NCBI RefSeq assembly: GCF_009711475.1
Contig: NZ_SMMD01000940.1
Coordinates: 1-24,986 of the forward strand
DNA: 24,986 nucleotides
Direction: 5' to 3'
DNA from: Fulvivirga aurantia
Lineage (GTDB): Bacteria; Bacteroidota; Bacteroidia; Cytophagales; Cyclobacteriaceae
Shown: positions 16,309-23,903 of the stretch, piece after piece
Layout: each line of letters starts with the position of its first letter
Numbering within the stretch: the stretch's first letter is position 1
The notes under the pieces: generated by a model
Databases searched by the model: none
Seen by the model: the letters and a program-made list of their open reading frames with translations, nothing else
What the model was told of the DNA's origin: nothing
Program-made: the position numbers and the translations under genes

Positions 16309-16316
16309 TATATTTG
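16309..16316 (+). promoter_or_regulatory. Candidate -7 box of radA
   Basis: TATATTTG exactly matches TAnnTTTG and ends 8 bases before the radA ATG at 16324. Transcription from it would start within a few bases of the start codon, giving an almost leaderless mRNA. No convincing TTTG -33 element lies 17-23 bases upstream, which lowers confidence. Confidence 0.4.
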
Positions 16317-16323
16317 AAAATGT

Positions 16324-17703
16324 ATGGCAAAAACCAAAACCACTTACTTCTGTCAAAATTGCGGTTACGAATCAGCCAAGTGGCTGGGCAAGTGCCCTTC
16401 ATGCAACGAATGGAATTCTTTTGTAGAAGAGCTCACTCAAAAATCATCTGCTGCTGAAAATAAAAACGAATGGCGATCAAACGGAGCGGGAAGATCTAAA
16501 GCACAGCCTAAGCCTATCGGTAATATAAAAGCAGAAAAAGAGGCGCGCTTCAATGCCAAAGACAATGAACTAAACCGTGTTTTAGGTGGTGGAATTGTAC
16601 CTGGGTCGGTGGTATTAATTGCCGGAGAACCCGGAATTGGCAAATCCACACTAATGCTACAAGTGGCGCTTTCGGTAAATCAAAAAGTATTGTATGTGTC
16701 GGGTGAGGAAAGCGAACAGCAAATAAAAATGAGAGCTGATCGCATGAGCACACAAATGCCTGAGTCTTGTTTTGTGCTATCAGAAACTTCTACAAGCCAC
16801 ATCTTCAAGCATATCGAAAATTTACAGCCCAATGTATTGGTTGTTGACTCAATACAGACGCTGCATTCTGATAAAATTGAGTCTGCAGCCGCAAGTGTAT
16901 CTCAAGTAAAGCAATGCACCGCTGAGCTAATTAAGTTTGCCAAAGAAACCTCAACTCCTGTGTTTTTAGTAGGCCATATTACTAAAGATGGCACCATTGC
17001 CGGGCCAAAAGTTTTAGAGCATATGGTTGACACCGTGTTGCAGTTTGAAGGCGATCAACACCATACCTATAGAATATTAAGAACCACCAAAAACCGTTTT
17101 GGGTCAACTTCTGAACTCGGTATTTACGAGATGATCAGTACCGGCCTGCGTGAAGTGAGCAACCCGTCAGAAATTCTCATCTCTCAGAAAGAAGCAGACT
17201 TAAGTGGTGTTACCATTGGGGCGACCATAGAAGGAAATCGCCCATTACTCATTGAGATACAATCACTGGTTAGCACTGCGGCTTATGGAACCCCACAAAG
17301 AACCTCCACCGGTTTTGATAATCGTAGGCTCAACATGCTACTCGCAGTGCTGGAAAAACGAGGCGGCTTTAGGCTAGGCTTGCAAGATGTCTTTCTCAAT
17401 ATGGCAGGAGGTATTAAGGTGGAAGACCCGGCTATAGATTTGGCCATATGTTGTTCGATTATTTCTTCATTGGAAGAGATACCTATTTCAGATAAAAGTT
17501 GCTTTGCAGCAGAAGTGGGGCTTGGTGGAGAACTAAGGGCTGTAAATCGCATAGAAAACAGAATCTCTGAAGCACAAAAGCTAGGCTTTACTGATATCTA
17601 TGTTTCTAAATATGGAATGAAAGGAGTCGACCCCGCTAAGTTTGATATCAATATTCACATGGCTGGTAAAATCAGTGAGGTATTTGCTGAGCTATTTGGG
17701 TAA
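16324..17703 (+). CDS. radA: DNA repair protein RadA
   Basis: RadA is a RecA-like, cytosolic hexameric helicase/ATPase that drives branch migration in recombinational repair. The 459 residues are standard. A C4 zinc finger (Cys10, Cys13, Cys24, Cys27) opens the protein. Walker A GEPGIGKST lies at 101-109. The RadA-specific KNRFG motif is at 256-260, followed by the Lon-protease-like C-terminal domain (about 280-459), which lacks protease catalytic function in this family. The start is fixed by the canonical MAKTKTTYFC. The next gene begins 106 bases downstream. Confidence 0.98.
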   Translation: MAKTKTTYFCQNCGYESAKWLGKCPSCNEWNSFVEELTQKSSAAENKNEWRSNGAGRSKAQPKPIGNIKAEKEARFNAKDNELNRVLGGGIVPGSVVLIAGEPGIGKSTLMLQVALSVNQKVLYVSGEESEQQIKMRADRMSTQMPESCFVLSETSTSHIFKHIENLQPNVLVVDSIQTLHSDKIESAAASVSQVKQCTAELIKFAKETSTPVFLVGHITKDGTIAGPKVLEHMVDTVLQFEGDQHHTYRILRTTKNRFGSTSELGIYEMISTGLREVSNPSEILISQKEADLSGVTIGATIEGNRPLLIEIQSLVSTAAYGTPQRTSTGFDNRRLNMLLAVLEKRGGFRLGLQDVFLNMAGGIKVEDPAIDLAICCSIISSLEEIPISDKSCFAAEVGLGGELRAVNRIENRISEAQKLGFTDIYVSKYGMKGVDPAKFDINIHMAGKISEVFAELFG

Positions 17704-17809
17704 GGAACGTGTAAATTTTTCAAAACTTTTTCAACTTTTTTAGTGACTTCCTAAGATACTCGCGTCAACTCTATAGTAACATTTTTGAAATTATTGTTTT
17801 TTGCCAATT

Positions 17810-18415
17810 ATGGAGTTTTTCTTTGCCGGGCTAGGGATCAGCAGTGATCTTTTTGCCATTGTTGTTCTTCCCCTTCTAATATTTTTCGCTCGAATTATAG
17901 ATGTTTCTATCAATACGGTCCGCATTATTTTTGTAATGACAGGCAGAAAAGGAATTGCTACTATTCTAGGCTTTTTAGAATCATTGGTATGGCTTTTGGC
18001 TATCGGACAGATATTTAAACACCTAGACAACATTTATTCATACATTGCTTACCCTGCCGGGTTTGCCGCTGGTATTTACGTGGGTATGCGTATAGAAGAA
18101 AAGCTAGCACTGGGAAAAGTAGTTGTCAGGATTATCTCTTCTGAAGATATTGATAGTATAGTAACCTACTTAAACAAGCACAAATTTAAGTACAGTATTA
18201 TTTCAGGTGAAAGTGATCATGGAGAAGAGAAAATACTTTTTACAGTGCTTAAGCGTGAGGCGCTACCCGGGCTAAAACAAAAAATTTCTGAAGAAATCCC
18301 AACAGCATTTTACACTGTAGAATCAGTTAAAAGTGCCAGCGAAACAGGCCTGGTTGTAGAAAAGCCTAACCGTAGAAGGCTAGGCAGTTGGTTGGCTAGT
18401 GTAAAGAGAAAGTGA
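17810..18415 (+). CDS. UPF0316/DUF2179 membrane protein
   Basis: The 201-residue protein has three N-terminal transmembrane segments (about 10-30, 45-65 and 72-92). The conserved segment FFARIIDVSINTVRIIFVM is followed by GRKGIATILGFLESLVWLLA, diagnostic of the UPF0316 family. A C-terminal cytosolic DUF2179-like domain (about 108-175) ends in an alpha/beta unit (ALPGLKQKISEEIPTAFYTV). The family is widespread in Firmicutes and Bacteroidota; its biochemical function is not established to my knowledge. I choose the ATG at 17810 over a TTG three codons upstream. It converges on the T9SS pseudogene with a single base between the stops. Confidence 0.9.
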   Translation: MEFFFAGLGISSDLFAIVVLPLLIFFARIIDVSINTVRIIFVMTGRKGIATILGFLESLVWLLAIGQIFKHLDNIYSYIAYPAGFAAGIYVGMRIEEKLALGKVVVRIISSEDIDSIVTYLNKHKFKYSIISGESDHGEEKILFTVLKREALPGLKQKISEEIPTAFYTVESVKSASETGLVVEKPNRRRLGSWLASVKRK

Positions 18416-18416
18416 T

Positions 18417-19745
18417 TTAGTCTTTCAAAAACCTATATATTTTCTCATTTACTTGTATATAATATAGGCCGTCAATGAGGTTCTCAACATTTATTACATC
18501 AGAAGTCTCTCCCGTTTTTACAGTTTGACCGTTAATGTCGTAAATTCTAAAATTGACTTCACCTTTCGTTTCTATATGAACCTCACTTTGTGTTGGGTTG
18601 GGATAAATAAGCAATGACTCCGGTTTACTAAACGTTGGTTCGAGAGCGGTCACTAAATCAATAGTTGGCTCAAATAATTCGGTCGTATATACAAGAAAAT
18701 TATAGTCTTTTACGTAAGTGCTGTCATTGGTACGAATCGATACCGTGTAAGGGTTTAATCTGGCTATTTCAGCATTACTTCTTAGCTCCATCTTAAGCTG
18801 CTTTTCAAAGCTTGTTCCAAAGACCTCGTAAGAGATCGTTGAGTCAGGCATGTTTGTAAATACCTCAACGGAAAAGTCTTTTTCGGAAGTAAAACTTAAA
18901 CTAATGGAGTCAGAAGCAGCTGGTAGTAACTCAAAGCTTCTGGGAGTTTGTCTGGTATTTTCTATGTCAATACGCCCAGGGAAGTCCTGCAGTACAACTT
19001 GAAAATCGTAAAGAAAAAAGCCTCTGTACTCATAAATACCATTGATTTCTTGATATTGACTTACTTTCACAGCAAATCCATATTCTCCCAACATGGCACT
19101 TGCTGCTATCCCTTCCTTACTCCAGGTCATCAGACCAGAAATGCTGTCTACTTTTACACCTTCAACCCAATCATAACCCACGAAGAATCCTCAATCTCTC
19201 TTCGGAGCAACTAATTGATATCTAAGTTTGTAGTCGTTTATATCATTAGCTGCAAGTGAAAAACTCAAATCATCGTTATAATTATGCTTAAATATTGGCA
19301 GCGATAGCAAAGCACTTGAAGAGTGGTCGAAAGGTGTGTGCTCGTCAATAATTAATTCCGTTTCTGTATAAAAAGTAGTTTCAACAGAATTGTCAATATT
19401 CAGGACTGATTCATTTCTGTTTGGCTCTACATAACCTATGAGATAGCTGCCGTAAGCAGGATAAGTGTGTTCTATTGTAAAGCTTGCTGTAGCTACTTCG
19501 TCCCCTAAATCTGGTCTGTCTGTGTTTTCAATTTGAGAAAGAAGTATAGGATCACCCCCATCTCCAAAATCAAGATATCCGTATCCTAACCTCACTTCAG
19601 AGCCAGTGTCAGTATACACGTTAATTGTTATTCTGTAGGTTAAGGTATTCAAGCGCTCATATGCGATACTACCGGCACGTAAATGGGTGGCTTGAGCAAC
19701 AATAGAACATGAAAGAAAGCAAAGGAGTAGAAATAGACGGATCAT
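18417..19745 (-). pseudogene. T9SS-exported surface protein split by one in-frame TGA
   Basis: This is one 443-codon frame interrupted only by TGA at codon 185 (19191-19193). The upstream piece (184 residues) has a signal peptide cut near VAQA/THLRAG, then THLRAGSIAYERL and YLDFGDGGDP, typical of Bacteroidota PKD-like surface proteins, and it stops at QLVAPKRD. After the TGA and three further codons, the same frame continues 254 residues with VDSISGLMTWSKEG and ends in a type A T9SS sorting domain (YPNPTQSEVHIE, FRIYDINGQTV, DGLYYIQV). The GTG at 19181 is an internal valine, not a plausible start. The upstream part lacks the sorting domain and the downstream part lacks a signal peptide, so neither works alone. 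A CGA (Arg) or TGG (Trp) to TGA change would explain it; a sequencing error is possible. Confidence 0.85.
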
Positions 19746-19783
19746 ACTTAAAAATTAAGCCGCTAAAATACGCACATTTAATA

Positions 19784-20683
19784 TTAATCCCTGATTTTTT
19801 TGCCCTGAAGGCCTCCTGTGTGAATGGCAAGAACCTTTGTCCTGGGAGGGAAATGATCTTGCTTTATTTTGTCAAAAAGACCAAAAAGCATCTTACCCGT
19901 GTAGATTGGTTCAATTGGTATGTGGTGTTTGTCTTCAAAGTTTTTGATAAAGTCAACCAAAACCTCTGTATGCTTTGCGTATCCACCAAAGTGATAATTT
20001 GTTTCAATTTCCCAATTAGTAAATCGTCCCTTACAGTTATCTTCCAGTAACTGTTTTACTTCATCAATTAAAAAATCGCCTTTAAGGGCAGAAAAACCAA
20101 TAACGTGTTGGGTAGTGGCGGCTGCTGAAATTACACCACTTACAGTTCCACCAGTACCTACAGAAAGTGCCAGTACGTCAAATTCTTTTGTTTTTTCATC
20201 TACGATTTCCTGAGCTCCCTTAATGGCCAAGGCATTGGTACCACCTTCAGGAATAAGATAAAATGAGCCAAATTTTTCTGTCAGTTTATTGATATAATCG
20301 GCTTCATTCTTTTTTCTATACGCTTCGCGAGTTACGAAGTGAAGCCGCATACCACATGTTTCTACAGCAAACCTGAGCGTCTGATTGAGGGGTTTGTCGG
20401 CCAATTCTTCACCACGGATAATTCCGATTGATTGATAACCGGCTGCTGCGGCTGCTGCTGCGGTAGCATAAATATGATTAGAGTAAGCGCCACCAAATGT
20501 GAGTAATGTACTTTTGCCTTGATTTCTGGCTTCTAAAAGGTTGTATTTAAGTTTTCTCCACTTATTGCCCGATACCTGTGGGTGGATGACATCTTCCCTT
20601 TTAATAAAAAGCTGAAGCCCTTTATCCAAGATCCAATCTTCTCTGATTTCCTGAATAAAGGGCTCCCTATGTATTTTTAGCAT
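19784..20683 (-). CDS. PLP-dependent ACC deaminase / D-cysteine desulfhydrase-like enzyme
   Basis: The 299-residue enzyme is a fold-type II PLP protein of the ACC deaminase/D-cysteine desulfhydrase family. The PLP lysine is Lys41 in HPQVSGNKWRKLKYNLL, followed by the substrate/cofactor segment LTFGGAYSNHIYATA (about 62-76). The phosphate-binding glycine loop is LSVGTGGTVSG. Desulfhydrase activity would give pyruvate, H2S and ammonia; ACC deaminase would give 2-oxobutyrate. Sequence alone does not decide. An unusual run of seven alanines follows the active-site segment. It is 20 bases downstream of the M20 hydrolase and probably co-transcribed with it. Confidence 0.88.
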   Translation of the reverse strand: MLKIHREPFIQEIREDWILDKGLQLFIKREDVIHPQVSGNKWRKLKYNLLEARNQGKSTLLTFGGAYSNHIYATAAAAAAAGYQSIGIIRGEELADKPLNQTLRFAVETCGMRLHFVTREAYRKKNEADYINKLTEKFGSFYLIPEGGTNALAIKGAQEIVDEKTKEFDVLALSVGTGGTVSGVISAAATTQHVIGFSALKGDFLIDEVKQLLEDNCKGRFTNWEIETNYHFGGYAKHTEVLVDFIKNFEDKHHIPIEPIYTGKMLFGLFDKIKQDHFPPRTKVLAIHTGGLQGKKIRD

Positions 20684-20703
20684 AAACTTTTCTTACTACC
20701 TGG

Positions 20704-22005
20704 CTATTTATTCATGGTCATGTAGTCCAAAGTTAGGTTAAGCATAGCTTTTACACCTAATAGCATACCACTTTCATCGATATAAAAGTCGGGAGTATGA
20801 TGTCCTCCGAGCTTTGGTCCGTCTGAACCCTGATCTAGTGGTTTACCACCAAGGAAAAAGTAAAAGCCTGGTACTTCTTTCTGAAAGAATGAAAAATCTT
20901 CCGCTCCCGTAATCGCATTTATAATGTTCACATTTTCTTCTCCTGCAACGCGCTTCATAGTAGCTTCCATGTTTTGCGTGAGTTCGGGGTCATTGTAGGT
21001 AACAGGGTATCCAATCTGAATATCAACCTCGGCCTCTGCCCCCATACTTTCTGCAATATTGGTAGCTACGGTTTTTATCTTTTCATGAATGATCTTTTGC
21101 ATCTCTGTATCTAAGGTGCGAATGGTGCCAATCATTTCAACCTCTTCCGGGATGATGTTATTTCTGACACCTCCCTGTATCATGCCCACTGAAATAACCG
21201 CTGCCTCTTTAGTCAGCTCAGTTTGCCTACTTACTATGGTTTGTAAGCCATTGATTATTTGAGCGGCTGTCACGATTGGGTCTACACTGGCCCAGGGTGT
21301 TGAGCCATGCGCTTGTTTTCCTTTCACCTTTATCACAAAACGATCTGATGCTGCCATGATACCACCCGGTTTATAATTAAGTGTGCCTACGGGTGAACCA
21401 GCCGCGATGTGCAAACCAAACGCAACATCAACATCCGGGTTTTTCAAAACTCCTTCTTTCACCATTAGCTCAGCTCCTCCTTCTTCTCCCGGAGGTGCCC
21501 CTTCTTCCGCTGGTTGAAAAATAAATTTAACGGTTCCGTTTAGGTCTTTTTTCATTTTAGAAAGTACTTCTGCCGCTCCCATTAATATGGCGATGTGCGT
21601 ATCATGACCGCAAGCATGCATCACCCCTGTTTTTACTCCATTGTATTCTGTTACAACTGTAGAAGCAAATGGCACTGGTGTTCTTTCGGTTACTGGTAAG
21701 GCATCAATGTCTGCTCTAAGCGCTACAACTGGCCCCGGTTTACCTCCTTTTAGGATACCCACAACGCCTGTCTTAGCCGCTCCCGTCTGCACTTCGATAC
21801 CCAGAGATTCAAGATGTGCTGCAATTTTCTTTGCTGTTTCAAACTCTCGGTTAGATAATTCCGGATTTTGATGAAAATGCCTGCGCCACTCAATCACCTT
21901 TTCTTCAACATCCTCAGCCATCTTGTTGGCCTTATCAGTAAGGTTGCTCTGCGCTAGAGCAAGCAGAGGGCACATTATCAAAATAAATAGTAAAATCTTT
22001 TTCAT
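20704..22005 (-). CDS. Exported M20-family amidohydrolase (N-acyl-amino-acid/hippurate hydrolase type)
   Basis: The 433-residue protein has a signal peptide, MKKILLFILIMCPLLALA, cut before QSN. Cys12 lies in the hydrophobic core, not a clean lipobox. The mature enzyme matches M20D amidohydrolases: RRHFHQNPELSNREFET, metal-binding MHACGHDTH (129-137), PAEEGAPPGEEGG (165-177) and the dimerisation insert beginning FVIKVKGKQAHGSTPW. These metal-dependent enzymes cleave N-acyl amino acids or similar amides. Export to the periplasm suggests scavenging of acylated amino acids. The gene heads a likely operon with the PLP enzyme. Confidence 0.94.
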   Translation of the reverse strand: MKKILLFILIMCPLLALAQSNLTDKANKMAEDVEEKVIEWRRHFHQNPELSNREFETAKKIAAHLESLGIEVQTGAAKTGVVGILKGGKPGPVVALRADIDALPVTERTPVPFASTVVTEYNGVKTGVMHACGHDTHIAILMGAAEVLSKMKKDLNGTVKFIFQPAEEGAPPGEEGGAELMVKEGVLKNPDVDVAFGLHIAAGSPVGTLNYKPGGIMAASDRFVIKVKGKQAHGSTPWASVDPIVTAAQIINGLQTIVSRQTELTKEAAVISVGMIQGGVRNNIIPEEVEMIGTIRTLDTEMQKIIHEKIKTVATNIAESMGAEAEVDIQIGYPVTYNDPELTQNMEATMKRVAGEENVNIINAITGAEDFSFFQKEVPGFYFFLGGKPLDQGSDGPKLGGHHTPDFYIDESGMLLGVKAMLNLTLDYMTMNK

Positions 22006-22116
22006 TTTTTAGATGGTTTATCGGTTTAAACGAAATATACGAAGAAATACAGAATGATAAACCTCCTCTCAAAACCTATCAGAGATAATGAGAAATTGCT
22101 GAACTTATTATCGTGC

Positions 22117-22131
22117 AGCTTGTTAACAGCT
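22117..22131. repeat. Imperfect palindrome around GTTAAC
   Basis: AGCTTGTTAACAGCT contains the perfect 8-base palindrome TGTTAACA (22121-22128), with AGCT at both ends and one extra T on the left side. It is the outermost of three inverted repeats in the divergent region between the M20 gene and the hydroxylase gene. It could be a regulator binding site or coincidence. Confidence 0.3.
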
Positions 22132-22150
22132 CGTTTGGACTATATTACAT

Positions 22151-22166
22151 GTGCATAATTAAGCAC
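22151..22166. repeat. 16-base inverted repeat, candidate operator
   Basis: GTGCATAATTAAGCAC equals its reverse complement at 14 of 16 positions (GTGC arms around TAATTA). It lies about 62 bases before the hydroxylase ATG and about 145 bases before the M20 ATG. The size suits a helix-turn-helix dimer site. No cognate regulator is adjacent. Confidence 0.38.
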
Positions 22167-22185
22167 GAGTGTATTATCTTTTAAG

Positions 22186-22197
22186 CCCAATATTGGG
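22186..22197. repeat. Perfect 12-base palindrome CCCAATATTGGG, candidate operator
   Basis: This perfect palindrome lies just downstream of a -7-like TATCTTTT (22175-22182) and about 30 bases before the hydroxylase ATG. It would cover the likely transcription start. It could act as an operator or as a short hairpin in the leader. Confidence 0.4.
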
Positions 22198-22227
22198 TAA
22201 TTTCACGCCTCAACTTGTTGATCGAAA

Positions 22228-23112
22228 ATGACGAAAGAAAAGCTGACCGTAGAGCAGGTATTAAATATGGATTTACCAAACATAATCCTCTATGCCGCTC
22301 CAATTATGTTCATTTTAGTAGCCGCTGAGTGGTATTTTTCTTACCGCGAAAAGAAATCATATTATGATGCCAAAGATACATTTGCTGCCACTACTATAGG
22401 ATTGGTCAATGTAGGGATAAGTGCAGCAATTAAGATTGTCACTTTTGGAATCATCCTTTTTTTCTATAACCTGATACCCTGGTCAATTCCACATACCTGG
22501 TGGTCGTATGTTTTGTGCCTTATATGGCTGGATTTTTGGCGTTATTGGGCTCATCGTATTGCTCACGAAAATCGTTTTTGGTGGGCAACACACGTTACCC
22601 ATCACAACTCAGCCAAGTATAATTGGTCTGTATCTTTCAGACTCGGCTGGACACAGCACATCAAAATCATTTTCTTTATCCCTGTGGTATTAGCAGGTTT
22701 TCACCCGGTAGTTTTCTTTATTGCCCATCAGGTGGCAGTTTTATATCAGTTTTGGATTCATACAGAGTACATCAGAAAGCTGCCTAGACCCATCGAGTAT
22801 ATATTTACTACACCATCGCATCACAGGGTGCATCACGCCAGAAATGAAAAGTACTTAGACAAAAACTATGGCTCCACTTTCATTATTTGGGACAGGATGT
22901 TTGGTACTTTTCAACCAGAAGAAGAGCAGGCTGATTATGGTATTACAACACCAGTAAACTCTTATAACCCAATTTACCTTTGTTTTCACGAGTGGATTGA
23001 CATCTTTAAAGATGTAAAAAAATCTAAGTCGTTTAAAGAAGCTTACGCCATGGTATTTACAAGACCAAGTAAGCTGGAAGAAAAGAAGAAGAGTTTTCAA
23101 AAGCTATCTTAA
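22228..23112 (+). CDS. Sterol desaturase / fatty acid hydroxylase superfamily membrane protein
   Basis: The 294-residue integral membrane protein belongs to the di-iron hydroxylase superfamily. It has hydrophobic segments at about 19-36, 58-82, 93-105 and 148-170. The iron-binding histidine boxes are HRIAH (109-113), HVTHH (122-126), His178 and HHRVHH (198-203), so all expected boxes are present. Such enzymes insert oxygen into, or desaturate, lipid chains, sterols, carotenoids or ether lipids, using electrons from a ferredoxin or cytochrome b5. The substrate cannot be inferred. Its stop codon is followed immediately by the ATG of a Rieske protein, a likely electron donor. Confidence 0.92.
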   Translation: MTKEKLTVEQVLNMDLPNIILYAAPIMFILVAAEWYFSYREKKSYYDAKDTFAATTIGLVNVGISAAIKIVTFGIILFFYNLIPWSIPHTWWSYVLCLIWLDFWRYWAHRIAHENRFWWATHVTHHNSAKYNWSVSFRLGWTQHIKIIFFIPVVLAGFHPVVFFIAHQVAVLYQFWIHTEYIRKLPRPIEYIFTTPSHHRVHHARNEKYLDKNYGSTFIIWDRMFGTFQPEEEQADYGITTPVNSYNPIYLCFHEWIDIFKDVKKSKSFKEAYAMVFTRPSKLEEKKKSFQKLS

Positions 23113-23439
23113 ATGAAGTGGTTTAAAGTATTTGAATCGAAAGAATCTGCTTTAAACACTATTCCTGATAAGGGTGTCAAATTGCTGCTTTTAGGACAAA
23201 GAAGAATTGCACTGGCACGTTTTGACGATAAAATCTTTGCAACAGCCGATGCCTGCCCGCACAATGGAGAATCTTTAAGTAAAGGATCTATCAACTATTT
23301 AGGAGAAATTATCTGCCCCTGGCACAACTACCGTTTTAATATCAAAAGTGGCACTGAGTGCCAAAACAGAACCCAGGACCTTCAAACATTTCCTATCGAA
23401 TGCCGCGCAGATGGTTTGTTTATAGGAATCCCTGAGTAA
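23113..23439 (+). CDS. Rieske [2Fe-2S] ferredoxin-like protein
   Basis: The 108-residue soluble protein consists of one Rieske domain. The cluster ligands are Cys48 and His50 (CPHNG) and Cys68 and His71 (CPWHNY), with 17 residues between the two boxes. This fits the C-x-H...C-x2-H pattern of oxygenase-associated Rieske ferredoxins. There is no membrane anchor or signal peptide. The start ATG directly follows the TAA of the hydroxylase gene, so the two are translationally coupled and probably functionally paired. A nitrite-reductase small-subunit-like role is less likely in this context. Confidence 0.93.
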   Translation: MKWFKVFESKESALNTIPDKGVKLLLLGQRRIALARFDDKIFATADACPHNGESLSKGSINYLGEIICPWHNYRFNIKSGTECQNRTQDLQTFPIECRADGLFIGIPE

Positions 23440-23478
23440 CATTTGTTTTTTGATTCTTGATCATTGAAATTTAAACCT

Positions 23479-23895
23479 ATGCTATCTCCATTTCACCTGG
23501 CTTTTCCAGTAGATAACTTACAAGAAGCCGATCACTTTTATTCTCAAATCTTGGGATGCTCCAAAGGCCGAAGCTCTGACCAGTGGATTGATTTTAATTT
23601 TTTTGGACACCAACTCGTTGCGCATTTAAGCCCGGGTGAGTCTGGAAAAGGTCCGACAAACGAGGTCGATGGGCATCAGGTACCAGTCAAGCATTTTGGT
23701 GTAGTCCTTGAATGGGACGCTTGGGAATCGCTCGCTCAAAAGCTCAAGGATGAAGGCATTGAATTTGTAATAGAACCGTATGTCAGGTTCAAGGGTGAGG
23801 TGGGTGAGCAAGCCACCATGTTTTTTCTAGACCCTAGCGGCAATGCCCTTGAGTTTAAAGCGTTTAAAGACAAAACACAACTTTTTGCCAAATAA
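23479..23895 (+). CDS. VOC-superfamily protein (glyoxalase/dioxygenase-like)
   Basis: The 138-residue protein has the paired beta-alpha-beta-beta-beta modules of the vicinal oxygen chelate superfamily. Module 1 starts [20 protein letters not shown] and module 2 starts [15 protein letters not shown]. Candidate metal ligands are the early His in SPFHLAF, the His in VKHFGV and the Glu in GNALEFKAF, so a metal centre seems intact. Family members include glyoxalase I, extradiol dioxygenases and antibiotic-binding proteins; the substrate is not evident. I use the ATG at 23479 rather than a TTG five codons upstream. It lies 39 bases after the Rieske gene and 8 bases before the next gene. Confidence 0.88.
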   Translation: MLSPFHLAFPVDNLQEADHFYSQILGCSKGRSSDQWIDFNFFGHQLVAHLSPGESGKGPTNEVDGHQVPVKHFGVVLEWDAWESLAQKLKDEGIEFVIEPYVRFKGEVGEQATMFFLDPSGNALEFKAFKDKTQLFAK

Positions 23896-23903
23896 GAGCA
23901 ACC

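Noticed and set aside
17801..17809. TTG start three codons upstream for the UPF0316 protein
   Set aside because: The ATG at 17810 gives a normal membrane N-terminus and ATG is preferred.
18363..18386. Inverted repeat GCCTA...TAGGC near the UPF0316 stop as a terminator
   Set aside because: The stem is only 5 bases with a long loop, lies inside the coding sequence and has no following T run.
18417..19181. Downstream half of the T9SS protein as an independent gene starting at GTG 19181
   Set aside because: It would begin in mid-domain and lack the signal peptide required for T9SS export. The frame is continuous with the upstream gene apart from the stop.
19191..19193. TGA as a selenocysteine codon
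   Set aside because: No selenoprotein family matches, no clear hairpin follows and no sel genes are in the window. A nonsense change or sequencing error is simpler.
19709..20050. 113-residue plus-strand frame spanning the gap before the PLP enzyme
   Set aside because: Most of it is antisense to the C-terminal part of the PLP enzyme; no motif.
23464..23478. TTG start five codons upstream for the VOC protein
   Set aside because: The ATG at 23479 begins directly at the first beta-strand, as usual for the family.
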